The notes below the pieces were generated by a model. That model was not told the DNA's origin, did no database searches, and saw only the letters and a program-made list of their open reading frames with translations. Positions 42,404 to 52,400 of a stretch of DNA of 64,000 nucleotides are shown one piece after another. The stretch's first letter is position 1, and each line of letters opens with the position of its first letter. The stretch lies in contig CAYJVB010000001.1 in NCBI GenBank assembly GCA_964373575.1, positions 1 through 64,000 of the forward strand, in the 5' to 3' direction. Position numbers and translations under genes: made by a program. Source of the DNA: CAYJVB01 sp964373575. Lineage in GTDB: Archaea; Aenigmatarchaeota; Aenigmatarchaeia; CG10238-14.

Positions 42404-42790
42404 ATGTTTCAAGATCCAAAAACAAGAGAATATATAAAAATTGAACCAAATTTGCTTTATAGAACTGATGAAGCAGCTGCTTTTTTAAAAGTTGAACCTG
42501 GTACAGTCAGGGTTATGATAAGAGATGGAAGATTAGATGCCACATATTTAGGAAGATATCGTGTTTTAGGTCAAACTTTATTGAATATGACAGAATATGC
42601 TCCTCCGATAGATGTTCTATATACTCCAGAAGAAGTCGCCGCATATCTAAGATACAGAACACGTACTATACATGCTATGATAAGAAATGGGAGATTGAAA
42701 GCAGTTGATATTTCAGGAGGCGGAAAACCTCGTTATAGAGTCTGGAAAAAAGACATTCAAGCATTATTAACCAATTATTCAGTTAAATAA
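42404..42790 (+). CDS. Tandem MerR/excisionase-type HTH protein
   Basis: 128 residues with two copies of an HTH_17-like domain: LYRTDEAAAFLKVEPGTVRV (residues 18-37) followed by MIRDGRLDATYLGRYRVL, and LYTPEEVAAYLRYRTRTIHA followed by MIRNGRLKAVDISGGG. The duplication suggests binding to paired or direct-repeat DNA sites. It is an orphan plus-strand gene next to the transposase remnant, with TATA CTTAAATAA about 25-30 bases upstream. Excisionase or regulator; the target is unknown. Confidence 0.75.
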   Translation: MFQDPKTREYIKIEPNLLYRTDEAAAFLKVEPGTVRVMIRDGRLDATYLGRYRVLGQTLLNMTEYAPPIDVLYTPEEVAAYLRYRTRTIHAMIRNGRLKAVDISGGGKPRYRVWKKDIQALLTNYSVK

Positions 42791-42818
42791 TAAAAAGCAA
42801 AAGAAACCTCTTATATTT

Positions 42819-43427
42819 TCAATACCGTCTATATTTTTCTTTAAGTTTCGTAAATTTATCATCTTTTTTCTTTAGTCTCCAAACATAAATAACAACAGCA
42901 CTTACAATCCCAACAATTGAAAATATAATGAGAGTTTTCATGTTACCGGGTTTTATAATTGTTGTGGTAGTCGTTATAGATACACATTCTTTCGGGCAAA
43001 TAAGTTCAGATTCTCCCCTATCAGATTCACAAATATTATTCTCATTGCAGATGTAACCCGAAAGCTCAACCTCTTTTATAACCGTATCATTATGCAAAAA
43101 TCTGATAGTTCTATATTCATCATTCCACGGTATTCTATGATACGCTCGCGAATAATTCACTTCACCAACTTCAAACTTATAGAAAACGACAGGAATCGTC
43201 AACGCCACTAAAGTGTTATTTCCTTCTCCTCTAATAAATAACTGATACTCCTCCGTTCCAGGTGTATAAAATACTGTTCCATTAGAATATTTTATATCAA
43301 CTATCTCAATAGAATCATCTATGTATATAACATAATTCAAAATCAAAATCGGTTCTGCATATGATATTTGTAACAAAAACAACAAACTAAATAGCAGACT
43401 AACAAAAACAATGATAAATTTAGTCAC
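42819..43427 (-). CDS. Secreted membrane-anchored protein with Thr linker
   Basis: 202 residues: signal peptide (MTKFIIVFVSLLFSLLFLLQ), an exported beta domain, a short Cys cluster (CNENNICESDRGESELICPKEC, in two halves), a TTTTT linker, a C-terminal membrane helix and a basic tail. It overlaps the M64-like peptidase gene by 8 bp, so it may hold or display that peptidase at the cell surface. Confidence 0.65.
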   Translation of the reverse strand: MTKFIIVFVSLLFSLLFLLQISYAEPILILNYVIYIDDSIEIVDIKYSNGTVFYTPGTEEYQLFIRGEGNNTLVALTIPVVFYKFEVGEVNYSRAYHRIPWNDEYRTIRFLHNDTVIKEVELSGYICNENNICESDRGESELICPKECVSITTTTTIIKPGNMKTLIIFSIVGIVSAVVIYVWRLKKKDDKFTKLKEKYRRY

Positions 43428-45879
43428 AATAACCAGCCTCTCTAATTCTTACCAATATAGAATTATAACCTTCCGAGCCAAATTTAACCGGATTTCCCAC
43501 CATAATATAATTACCTTGACTATCTCTATACATATTTCCCCCACCACCCATTATATCTGTATCATATGGTGGAGAGTTACCACCTATTTTCTTTCCACAT
43601 GTTCCAAGATCGCAAGCAGTGTTATCAACACTGCAATCTGTATCACATTTATCATCTGGACCTATTCCATTATCTAATGGATATGGGTTCCCACAACTAG
43701 AAAAAGGTTGAGATTCTTTCAGAATACCAAAATTCTTAAAACGAACATTTTGTCCTTCCCAAGTAAATCTATCATATTCATCGCATAACTTAAATTTATG
43801 TCCAATTTCATGCGCAGGACAAGTTCTATCAAGACCTTCAGGTAAACCACCGAAGCACATAGCAAAAGGTAACACCATATCTGCAAACCCATTTACTATA
43901 GGATCATCACTAAGTGCAAATACTAAATCATGATCATTTAAACCCATATTTTCAACACACTGTAAAACTTCTTGTTCGCAAATGTCCCATGTAGAATCAT
44001 AATCACTTAAATCGGGGCATTGACAATTCTGATCTAAAATCCTTATGTCAATTCCATTTCTGCATTCTCTGAAAGGAGATTCTTCCAAAAATGTATTCAT
44101 CCTATCTTGAGCTCTTTTTCTATATGCATTCATGTCGTCATAATTCACAGCAACAACATAAATTCTATAACGATTAGCTAATTTTATTATATTTCCAGTA
44201 TATTCAGCTTTATTAGAGTTACCCGCCTTATCGCCAGCAATTGTTACAAGTTTGTATTCCCCCACTCGGTTCAATATAAAGGAGCCAGTACAACTTACAA
44301 GGAAACTTACTCTATTATGACCTATTGATGCAGCTAAATCCAAACTATCACAATCTAGATCTTGACTATAATACCGAGCTCCATTTTGTTCTATGTACAT
44401 TTCTATAGAATCTTTATCAAGGTTCACATCTTCATCATAGATTAGAGCTTTAGCAATAATAGGCGAGTTTGTGTAACCAAAAGTTGGTATAGTATACGCA
44501 TCTATGACAGGCAAGTTATCGTCCGGTAATATTGTAACAGAAGTTTCAATATTATTTTCCTTTGTAGTTTCAAATCCAGACTGACTTCTGCAGGAAATGT
44601 AGTATTTTTTCTCTTCCACCATTCCATTGTTTAGGCCAAAACATAGTATATAATCCGAAAATGTTGTTGTATTAGGGTATAAATTATCTTGAGTGACGAG
44701 ATTGAAATTATCATAATTGGGGCAATCCAAAGTCATCTCATCGAAATTTAGATCTCTATCCGATATCCTACAAATTGAATTTTCTGAAGGAATAACCCGA
44801 ATCATAGGATTTAATTGTTTTGTGCTGGAAGGACTATCAATAGATGCAAAACATTTAACATCGGGTTTATTATCATATGTAATCTCTTCTTCACAAACTG
44901 GACAACTTTTTGTTGTCAAGACATTATAAGTACAAGATTTGTCAGAAGCAAAACACCCATAAAGCCTTCTTTCTGCTGTATAATCATTGGCACAAAACCA
45001 CCCATTACTAGATGTACATGATTCAGGACACGAAATTATTTCTCTGTCTTTACACCCAGGATATTCAGATAGGTCATAATCATAATAAGCTGGATTATCT
45101 TGCCAACTTATTTTATCATCGTCATTCAAATCACAATCATATGGAAAACAGTTATCTGCTCCTGAGTCATAAGTATCGTCAAATATGTTATAATCTAACT
45201 TATCCCTTATACCATCCACATTTATATCAGGACAAGCACCTATAGGACAATTTGAGAATTCTGAAGCCAATTTTCCTAAGTTATCTTCAACCCATTGACG
45301 GTCTTCTTCATCTACAATTCCATTATTATCAAAATCACAATCAGTTACCCATGCAGCAGCACAATACGACTCCCCTAAACTATATCTAAGATCATCAACA
45401 TCTTTCTGATCTATTAACCCATCTCTATTTCCGTCAGGACAATCAAATTCCAATTTTGGTTCAATAGTTAGACTTATAACATTACTCTCAAAATCAAGCT
45501 TCTCTTCTCTTACGTTGTATCCTCCAACAAGTCTAAGCTGATAATCACCACTTTCTTTTATACAGTCTGAAATTCTGAATTCTCCCTTTATGGCTCTTTC
45601 TCCTTTGACAATCACGAAATCTCCAATTTTATAAATTTTACAAAATTTCCATTCTTCATTAGAACTTGCCTTTCTATACTGAACTCCAAGCTGATAATCT
45701 TTTTCTGCCAAAAAAGCTTCAATTCTGTCAGTGAAATCAAATTCAAAAGTAAAAAAATCTTTCAGACTACCTTTTGTTCTTAACCCAAGAGTTGGTTCTG
45801 CAGCTTGCAGTGTATCTAATAGAATAACTGTTACAAGAATCGTAGCTAACAACACAACACAAAATTTTGTTTTATTCAC
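43420..45879 (-). CDS. Secreted M64-like metallopeptidase with dockerin-type repeats
   Basis: The frame opens at TTG 45903, but GTG 45879 is preferred: GAGGAGG lies just upstream and it yields a clean signal peptide (VNKTKFCVVLLATILVTVIL). Dockerin-like EF-hand repeats follow: DGNRDGLIDQKDVDDL, CDFDNNGIVDEEDRQW, DINVDGIRDKLDYN and CDLNDDDKISWQD. An Ig-like region and a zincin domain with HEIGHKFKLCDEYD (HExxH, third ligand Asp, then DEY) complete it, as in IgA-peptidase family M64. Probable extracellular protease, perhaps docked through its calcium-binding repeats. Confidence 0.8.
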   Translation of the reverse strand: MNKTKFCVVLLATILVTVILLDTLQAAEPTLGLRTKGSLKDFFTFEFDFTDRIEAFLAEKDYQLGVQYRKASSNEEWKFCKIYKIGDFVIVKGERAIKGEFRISDCIKESGDYQLRLVGGYNVREEKLDFESNVISLTIEPKLEFDCPDGNRDGLIDQKDVDDLRYSLGESYCAAAWVTDCDFDNNGIVDEEDRQWVEDNLGKLASEFSNCPIGACPDINVDGIRDKLDYNIFDDTYDSGADNCFPYDCDLNDDDKISWQDNPAYYDYDLSEYPGCKDREIISCPESCTSSNGWFCANDYTAERRLYGCFASDKSCTYNVLTTKSCPVCEEEITYDNKPDVKCFASIDSPSSTKQLNPMIRVIPSENSICRISDRDLNFDEMTLDCPNYDNFNLVTQDNLYPNTTTFSDYILCFGLNNGMVEEKKYYISCRSQSGFETTKENNIETSVTILPDDNLPVIDAYTIPTFGYTNSPIIAKALIYDEDVNLDKDSIEMYIEQNGARYYSQDLDCDSLDLAASIGHNRVSFLVSCTGSFILNRVGEYKLVTIAGDKAGNSNKAEYTGNIIKLANRYRIYVVAVNYDDMNAYRKRAQDRMNTFLEESPFRECRNGIDIRILDQNCQCPDLSDYDSTWDICEQEVLQCVENMGLNDHDLVFALSDDPIVNGFADMVLPFAMCFGGLPEGLDRTCPAHEIGHKFKLCDEYDRFTWEGQNVRFKNFGILKESQPFSSCGNPYPLDNGIGPDDKCDTDCSVDNTACDLGTCGKKIGGNSPPYDTDIMGGGGNMYRDSQGNYIMVGNPVKFGSEGYNSILVRIREAGYCD

Positions 45880-46924
45880 GTAATCCTCCTCTAAATGTTT
45901 CAACTAGTTCTGAACCAAGTTTAGTAACTACAAAAGTAAATGGAAATGTGACAAGATCATCAGTTTTCTTAGGTAATAGAGCAGTTGTTATTTTATATTT
46001 GCTATCGCAAAATGTCATCTCCATATCACTATCGCTCGAACAAAATTCTTTTTGTTCCGGAACTGGTTTATTTCCACATTTAAAATTGAGTTTAATCAAA
46101 TAATCTTCTGAATTCGTGCAACCGTCGGGATAGACATCTTTTATTAAAACGCCATCATTCAGCCCTAAAGGATAAAATTCATTTAATTTTAAATTCATAG
46201 TTTTTTCAACATTCTGTTCAATATTTCTATCAGAATAAAAATCAAAAACTATTAATGATTCATCAACGTTAGTTACAAAAGTTATAGGAATTGACTCTTC
46301 AATGAATTTTTGTTTTATTGCATCATAATAAAATGGGTTTGAATCACCAGATATTAATATAGTCTCCGACCCTCTTATTTTTACACCTTCTACACCACAT
46401 TGAGACGGATCACTTCCATACTCATCAGTAACAATATTGTCAGTTACTACTATCGTATTTGGCTGAAGTAATCCTTTAAACATATTAGATAGAGCCAGAT
46501 AATCAAGTGCGCCAGCAGTAGACGTTTCAATACATTGATAATTTTCTCCTAAATTGGATTTTTCAATCCATGAATCCTTATTGTCTAATTGCACGATTAT
46601 AGGAAACTGAAATCCACAAATCCTATCACTACCAATAAAATTAATTATTTCAGGATTGCAATAATTGCTACATCTAAAATCAGAAGCGTCATCTTTTATA
46701 TTTTTTACTTCATCACTATCACACCCATAATAACATCTGGCCATAACACACTGAGCTGCTAGTTCTGCAACACTCGTTCCCTGAAAGCATTTAAATGGGT
46801 CTTCTTTAACACAGGGATTATTTCCTAAAATTGATAAAAAAGCAACTAAAGCAAGAATTACAAAAACAGCAACTAGAAAATACATAACTAACTTGCTTGT
46901 ACCTATATCAGAATTTCCTTTCAT
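45872..46924 (-). CDS. Prepilin-like protein (MKGNSD type), 350 residues
   Basis: MKGNSDIGTSKLVMYFLVAVFVILAL (split at the helix) has K-G and one helix. A Cys-rich part (CVKEDPFKCFQGT, CVMARCYYGCDSDEV) precedes a larger domain without catalytic motifs. ATG 46924 overlaps the 42-residue gene by 4 bases, and the end overlaps the peptidase start. A tip or minor pilin is likely. Confidence 0.65.
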   Translation of the reverse strand: MKGNSDIGTSKLVMYFLVAVFVILALVAFLSILGNNPCVKEDPFKCFQGTSVAELAAQCVMARCYYGCDSDEVKNIKDDASDFRCSNYCNPEIINFIGSDRICGFQFPIIVQLDNKDSWIEKSNLGENYQCIETSTAGALDYLALSNMFKGLLQPNTIVVTDNIVTDEYGSDPSQCGVEGVKIRGSETILISGDSNPFYYDAIKQKFIEESIPITFVTNVDESLIVFDFYSDRNIEQNVEKTMNLKLNEFYPLGLNDGVLIKDVYPDGCTNSEDYLIKLNFKCGNKPVPEQKEFCSSDSDMEMTFCDSKYKITTALLPKKTDDLVTFPFTFVVTKLGSELVETFRGGLRE

Positions 46925-47049
46925 TTTATCACTTTACTAAACCAGTCAATAATATTATTGAATAAACCATATGAACTTCCAATAAAAATTAGTAATATAG
47001 TTAAAATAATCAGTGCAATTATCAATCCAACAATAAATTTAGTCTCCAT
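46921..47049 (-). CDS. Small single-helix membrane protein, 42 residues
   Basis: ATG 47049 directly follows the TGA of the 68-residue prepilin, and the TGA stop overlaps the next ATG (ATGA). The product METKFIVGLIIALIILTILL has one helix and a short amphipathic tail (GLFNNIIDWFSKVIK). The tight coupling makes it a genuine gene. It is probably an accessory membrane piece of the filament machine. Confidence 0.72.
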   Translation of the reverse strand: METKFIVGLIIALIILTILLIFIGSSYGLFNNIIDWFSKVIK

Positions 47050-47256
47050 TCAACCACATTTACAATCCATGAAAACTCCTATTACGCCTAAAGTGCCTTG
47101 CATAGATTCGCATAGCTTACAACCAACTTCATCTACAAATTTTTTTCCACCTTCCGTTGCATTGTTCAAAAAAATCCATAATAAAACCAATCCAAGCATA
47201 GCTACTATTAACGATATTACTATTACCAATGTATGTCCACTTATACCTTTTTTCAT
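47050..47256 (-). CDS. Small prepilin-like protein, 68 residues
   Basis: MKKGISGHTLVIVISLIVAM with K-G site and helix, then a 40-residue Cys-containing domain (VGCKLCESMQGT, MDCKCG). ATG 47256 overlaps the preceding stop as TGATG and has AAGGTG upstream; the GTG at 47259 is less likely. It could be a major pilin by size. Confidence 0.72.
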   Translation of the reverse strand: MKKGISGHTLVIVISLIVAMLGLVLLWIFLNNATEGGKKFVDEVGCKLCESMQGTLGVIGVFMDCKCG

Positions 47257-47411
47257 CACGACACCTTCAACAAATTTCTGAAAACATCTCTTAGCGATTG
47301 GACAAACGATTCCAATTGTTCTCTAAATATAACTATGATTGAAACTAGAAAAAGAGTTACTACTATGAGCATTATCACAGTTGTTATCACCTCTCTGGAT
47401 ACTCCTTTCAT
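47256..47411 (-). CDS. Small prepilin-like protein, 51 residues
   Basis: MKGVSREVITTVIMLIVVTL with a K-G site and one helix, then an amphipathic helix (EQLESFVQSLRDVFRNLLKV). It starts immediately after the TAG of the TadC-like gene and ends in a TGATG overlap with the next prepilin. Missed by length filters, but its position and signal make it convincing. Confidence 0.75.
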   Translation of the reverse strand: MKGVSREVITTVIMLIVVTLFLVSIIVIFREQLESFVQSLRDVFRNLLKVS

Positions 47412-49424
47412 CTAGACACCAATATCTGAAATCAAGCGTCCTAGAACAAAGAATATAATCAATACAGTAGCTGTAAATATCAATGCACCTCTCATCAAGC
47501 TTGTAGCTATAGAATATTGAATTTCTATATTGTCATCTCCCTTTTCAATTCTAACCGAAAAAACGCTAAGAGAAATCAGAACTTCTATCATATAAATACC
47601 AACAACTATCACAAAAATTTCTAGCGGCATTATGTTTTCAATCGATAAAGGTAAATTTTTGACATCTTCTATAGGAAAAGATTTGAATAAATCGCTAATA
47701 TAAATCAAAATTCTTACTAATATTCCACCTAGTCCAACAACAGCTCCAGCAGCCAATGGCACTAGAACTATTGACATAATCTTCATCGATGAGATAACAT
47801 CCTCCAAAATATCTTTCAAATTCTGGCTTACAGTTTGAATTCCTTTCAAATAATCCGAAACAGCTATCAACGTCGTCGCAGCAATACCCATTCCTTTTGT
47901 CGTCGACTCAACAGTTATCCTCATCGTATTCTTAATCAAAGCCGACGGGTATTCATTTATCAACCCAACATCTTTATTGAACACAGCTTCTTTAAGAGTC
48001 AGTCCCATTTGCGATATCCTGTACAACAATTTCTCGAAAAACACATGAATCTTCTCATTCTTCACCTTTTCAGTAACTTTCTTTAATGAGTTCTCCAATG
48101 GCTGTCCCGATCTTAAAACAGTTCCAAGAATGAACATAGCATCCCCAAAATCTCTCTCAACACCCTCAATTTCTTCTTTGATTTTTTTATTTTTGTTGCT
48201 TGAAAAGAAAGTGTAAAACACAATAGCAATTATTAAACCCCAAAAAATACCTAACGAAGCAAACAACTTATCGTCAAGAGTTATACCTTCACTGGGATTA
48301 AATAAAGTCACCAATCCAAAACTTGATACCAATAAGAAAAACATTGCAGCAATAGGAACTAACGGAATCTCTATCTTATTTTTACCAATAAATATAGCAG
48401 CATTCCCCGGTTTTGCAGCTTGAGGATGATTATATATATCGGGAACATAAAATCCATACGGCCTCTTCTCCAACTGATTTTTCATTAACCACAAAACAAG
48501 AAACGGCAGTATCAAATCATATAAACCAACAAGCACATATATCTTTGCCGTCTTCCCCAGAACCAGCGTGACAATAGGAAACAAAATCAATGTTATAACA
48601 GGCAATAAAATCCCTAGCGCATGTATAGTTGTTATTGGCGCCTTCAACTCTCTAGAATATTCCTTCATCCTCTCCAAATTCGATTCAAGTATGAGTTTTA
48701 CAGCATTATCAATAGTTTTATCTCTATTAACAGGTTCTAACAAAGAAGTTGTTAACATATCTAATGATCTAGTAAACTCTTCATTCTGAACCTTCCACTT
48801 ATCTCCAAAATCTTGCAACGCCTCCTCAACACTAGAATATCTCCTAGTATGAACATCCCACAGAATCTTTCTCAAATCCTTCCCTACAGCCCCAGGTAAA
48901 TTAACAGCAGCGAACGTAACAGCATTTTCTAAATTAGGCGTATTCCTCAAGCCAATTGCAATATACAAAACCGCAAGAACAAGTTCAGATGAAGCCCCCA
49001 CTCTTACCTTTTTAGAATAGCTATTAGGATACGTCAGCAAGTAATATGAAAATGCAAAACCAACCATTGATTCCAGCAACAAATACGGTAGTATTTTCCC
49101 AAACGTTATTCCAGCTGATAAAATAAAAAACAACCCCGCCGATAGAAACATTGCAATTACTGTAGCTATCAATCCAAAAACAAAAGTTGAATAAACAGTA
49201 TAAGGTTCTACATTAAGATTAGAAAAATTCAGTTTAGCATACAAATCTTTTTCTTTCTCATCACTTATTTTTATCCTAATTAAATTTCCAGAAAATGCAC
49301 ACAATTTCTCATACCAATTTCTTTTCTCAGATTCTGTTTTGATGTATTCTAAAAAATCCTGTGACAGTCTTTTCCCAACAACATTGACAAAATCATCGTA
49401 TAACTTGTCTAATTCTCTCTTCAT
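47412..49424 (-). CDS. TadC/GspF-like pilus assembly membrane protein (copy 2)
   Basis: 670 residues from ATG 49424, one base after the ATPase stop; an upstream ATG at 49457 would overlap that gene by 32 bp. It has the same two-half T2SSF layout as the 32561 protein (KILWDVHTRRYSSVEEALQD, LGTVLRSGQPLENSLKKVTE). It is the membrane platform partner of the adjacent ATPase. Two platform paralogues may mean two filaments or a heteromeric platform. Confidence 0.88.
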   Translation of the reverse strand: MKRELDKLYDDFVNVVGKRLSQDFLEYIKTESEKRNWYEKLCAFSGNLIRIKISDEKEKDLYAKLNFSNLNVEPYTVYSTFVFGLIATVIAMFLSAGLFFILSAGITFGKILPYLLLESMVGFAFSYYLLTYPNSYSKKVRVGASSELVLAVLYIAIGLRNTPNLENAVTFAAVNLPGAVGKDLRKILWDVHTRRYSSVEEALQDFGDKWKVQNEEFTRSLDMLTTSLLEPVNRDKTIDNAVKLILESNLERMKEYSRELKAPITTIHALGILLPVITLILFPIVTLVLGKTAKIYVLVGLYDLILPFLVLWLMKNQLEKRPYGFYVPDIYNHPQAAKPGNAAIFIGKNKIEIPLVPIAAMFFLLVSSFGLVTLFNPSEGITLDDKLFASLGIFWGLIIAIVFYTFFSSNKNKKIKEEIEGVERDFGDAMFILGTVLRSGQPLENSLKKVTEKVKNEKIHVFFEKLLYRISQMGLTLKEAVFNKDVGLINEYPSALIKNTMRITVESTTKGMGIAATTLIAVSDYLKGIQTVSQNLKDILEDVISSMKIMSIVLVPLAAGAVVGLGGILVRILIYISDLFKSFPIEDVKNLPLSIENIMPLEIFVIVVGIYMIEVLISLSVFSVRIEKGDDNIEIQYSIATSLMRGALIFTATVLIIFFVLGRLISDIGV

Positions 49425-49425
49425 C

Positions 49426-52400
49426 CTAACCACGTATTTGCCTTCTAAGCCAGTCATCCCATCTATTGAAAATTTCTTCTGGATTCAAAACGCCATAATC
49501 CCTTTTTACATCATCCGAAATGAGGTGAAACATTTCGTTGCTCAATGAAACCCACTCAGCTTCTAATATATCCTTTCTATCAAGCCTGTTAGCATAATCC
49601 ACCATCGTCTGCTTCATCTTTGCCCTCAACTCAATATTATCCCAAACAGCCTCCCAGTTGCCATGCCAATCTCTAACCCTTTTCGCAATCTCATTAACAA
49701 CAAGCGATTCTCCATTAAGCAATGTTCCAGTTGGTTTCAACTCATCATCTTTAGCCGAATATTCCATCAAAGTAACAAAACCCTTTTCATCCATAGGGTC
49801 ACTCTTCCAATGTTTCCTCACTTCAGCAACTTCAAGTATTCTTCTATATCTATGCAGGCCATCCCCAGATTTTATCATTCCTGAAATAACAATTACGTCA
49901 ATTGCTTTGAAACTTGTCGCTGTCACACCCAAATCATTTACAACTCTATCAAAAACACCGTATGGCGACTCTCCATGTATAGTTCCAGCGACAACATTGG
50001 ATAACGCACCAATCCTCATCGCCTCAAACAAAGCTCTAGCTTCAGTATTATGCAACAATATACCACCAAACCCACCAACAAAATTTTCACTAGGATTAAC
50101 TGATAAATCATAAACAAATTCACTCTTTTCTAGCTCTATTTCTTTGATTTCGACTATTTCGTCAAGGAAGAAATCTCCCCCTGCAAAATTCTTTAGTCTT
50201 CCTGACGTTTGACATTCTTTATCATTCACTACTCTCTCCAAATATTTCTTGCTGCATTTTTCAAAACGGAACAAATGTCTATATTTTCTAGGATATCTAG
50301 TAAGATGTTTTTTCAGTTCAATTTTATCGAAATATACCATATTAACCTTTGTGTGTTCCCATCCCGCTTCAATCATTACAGGATCATATTTAGTAAAACC
50401 AACCTCTTTTAAAAATATTTTGACCATTTTCCTATCTTTAAATTCAACTGTCCATAAAGGTTTTCTGCTTTTTTTATTTCTTATTTCTTTAATTCTAGCA
50501 ACTATTCCAAAAACAAGAAGTAGATATAACAGATCCTCAGCAAGCAACTTCGAAGTTGTGTAATATCTTACTGCATTTCCAGACCTTATAGATTTTGTGA
50601 AATTTCCGTCACCGCTATAAAGCCCACGTAAAAATGCCGCTATTTTCTTTCGGTTTAATCCAAAAATCAGTGGTGGAATTCTTTTATCGCCTGAAGTTCT
50701 GCCACATTCCAACTTTGATAAAAATGTTGATAACGGAGATGAGAATAAATGAACTTGAGTTGATTTACCCCAACCAGTGATCGATCTGAAAGACGGCTTG
50801 ATATTGAAGGTTTTATTCGAAATATCTACAATTTCTTGAATTATTTCTGGATTAGAATTTGTTATTACAACACGGCCACCCCTACCTTCAGTCAAATCAT
50901 AATAACCTTCTGCTACATAATAACCCAAAAATTTACAAAAATCTTCATTAACAGAAATCACAGCAGGTATTGGGTTGCCGGTGCCACGGGTTATCATTAA
51001 TTCTTCAGGTTCATAAAATGTATTTGTAGCCTTCATCAATTGAACAAAATTGTGAACCGGTATGTTTGTTTTCTGGGCTCTGAAATAATTATAAATATCA
51101 CCAGAAGTAACCTTACAGATTTCAGTAGCTTTTTTCCACCCAACTTTTTGAATACTTCTTCTTACAGCATCTTCAAAATTTTTTAATCTAAATTCCGGTA
51201 ATATATCAATTAAATTTAGATCATCTATATCATTGAATCCACAAAGCATCTTAGAGGGTATAACTACCTGATTACCAGGTTTAAGTTTATCACATTCTAT
51301 CGCTGCAATTCTAAAATCTTTAGTAGCAGTAAATAAACTATGGTCAGGAGTAACTGTGACCTTCCTACCAGTTTTTGTTGTTATTTCAATAAGTTTTTTC
51401 CTTGGTGGGTGTTTAACAAAGTCTGCTAAGGGCCTTATATTCATTTTCAGATTGAAATCGAGAGTAGGCACATTGTAATTTTTGATCCCCCTGTTTTCCA
51501 AATCTTTTATCTTAACTCTTTTTGTAACATTATTTTCTATCACTAAAACTTCTTGATCCCCTCTAATAGAACTTCTCACCTCACCAACAATCAAACAAGA
51601 ATCACCCAATCTCAACGCAGTTCTTAATGCATCATCTGCCGGCAACTCGGATTCAATTCTTGTAATAACAGATCGCGACTTCATCCTTTCGATATTATAT
51701 CCTATGTCTCTTAGTTGTGTTATAGGTAATTCAAGCGTGTCCTCTAGGCTAATTACACGAAACTTTTTCATCATTTCCAACATAGTCGCTCCTAGCAGTG
51801 ATGATTTACCACTCGATCTTCCACCTGCAAACAAAATAGTCCTCGAACCGTCAACAAGAAAACTCATCAATCCAGCAAACATCGAATTCATATATTTCGT
51901 GTTCATAAACAATGGATAAGTCCATGGTCTATCTCTATGCCTTCTCAATGCATATGCCAATCCTTCTGGACTTAATGTCCTTGTAATAGCACCAACCCTA
52001 GCCCTCCCGCCAGGTACAAACAACTCAGTATCAAGAACAGGATTTGCCTCATCTAACGGTCTTCCAGAAAGCAGTCTGAACCTCGTAGCCCAACTCTCAG
52101 CATCCTCCCTTGTCGGTATTAAATTAGTCTCGCACTCTTCATAATCGTCATGCAATACATAAACCGGCGTGATCCCTATAGGCGAATTTATGTAAATATC
52201 TTGCAACTTGGTATCACTCAGCAACAATTCCAATATCCCAAATCCTGCAGTATATCTAACAAGTATATTCACCATCTCTTCCAGTTCCTTCGGTGTATAT
52301 TGATTTTTTGCAGCCATCTGATTAATCATATCCTTTCCAATATTCAGGAAAATTTCCCTCGCCCTTTCAGGTTGTGTGAACTCCTTCTCTCCAGGCTTAT

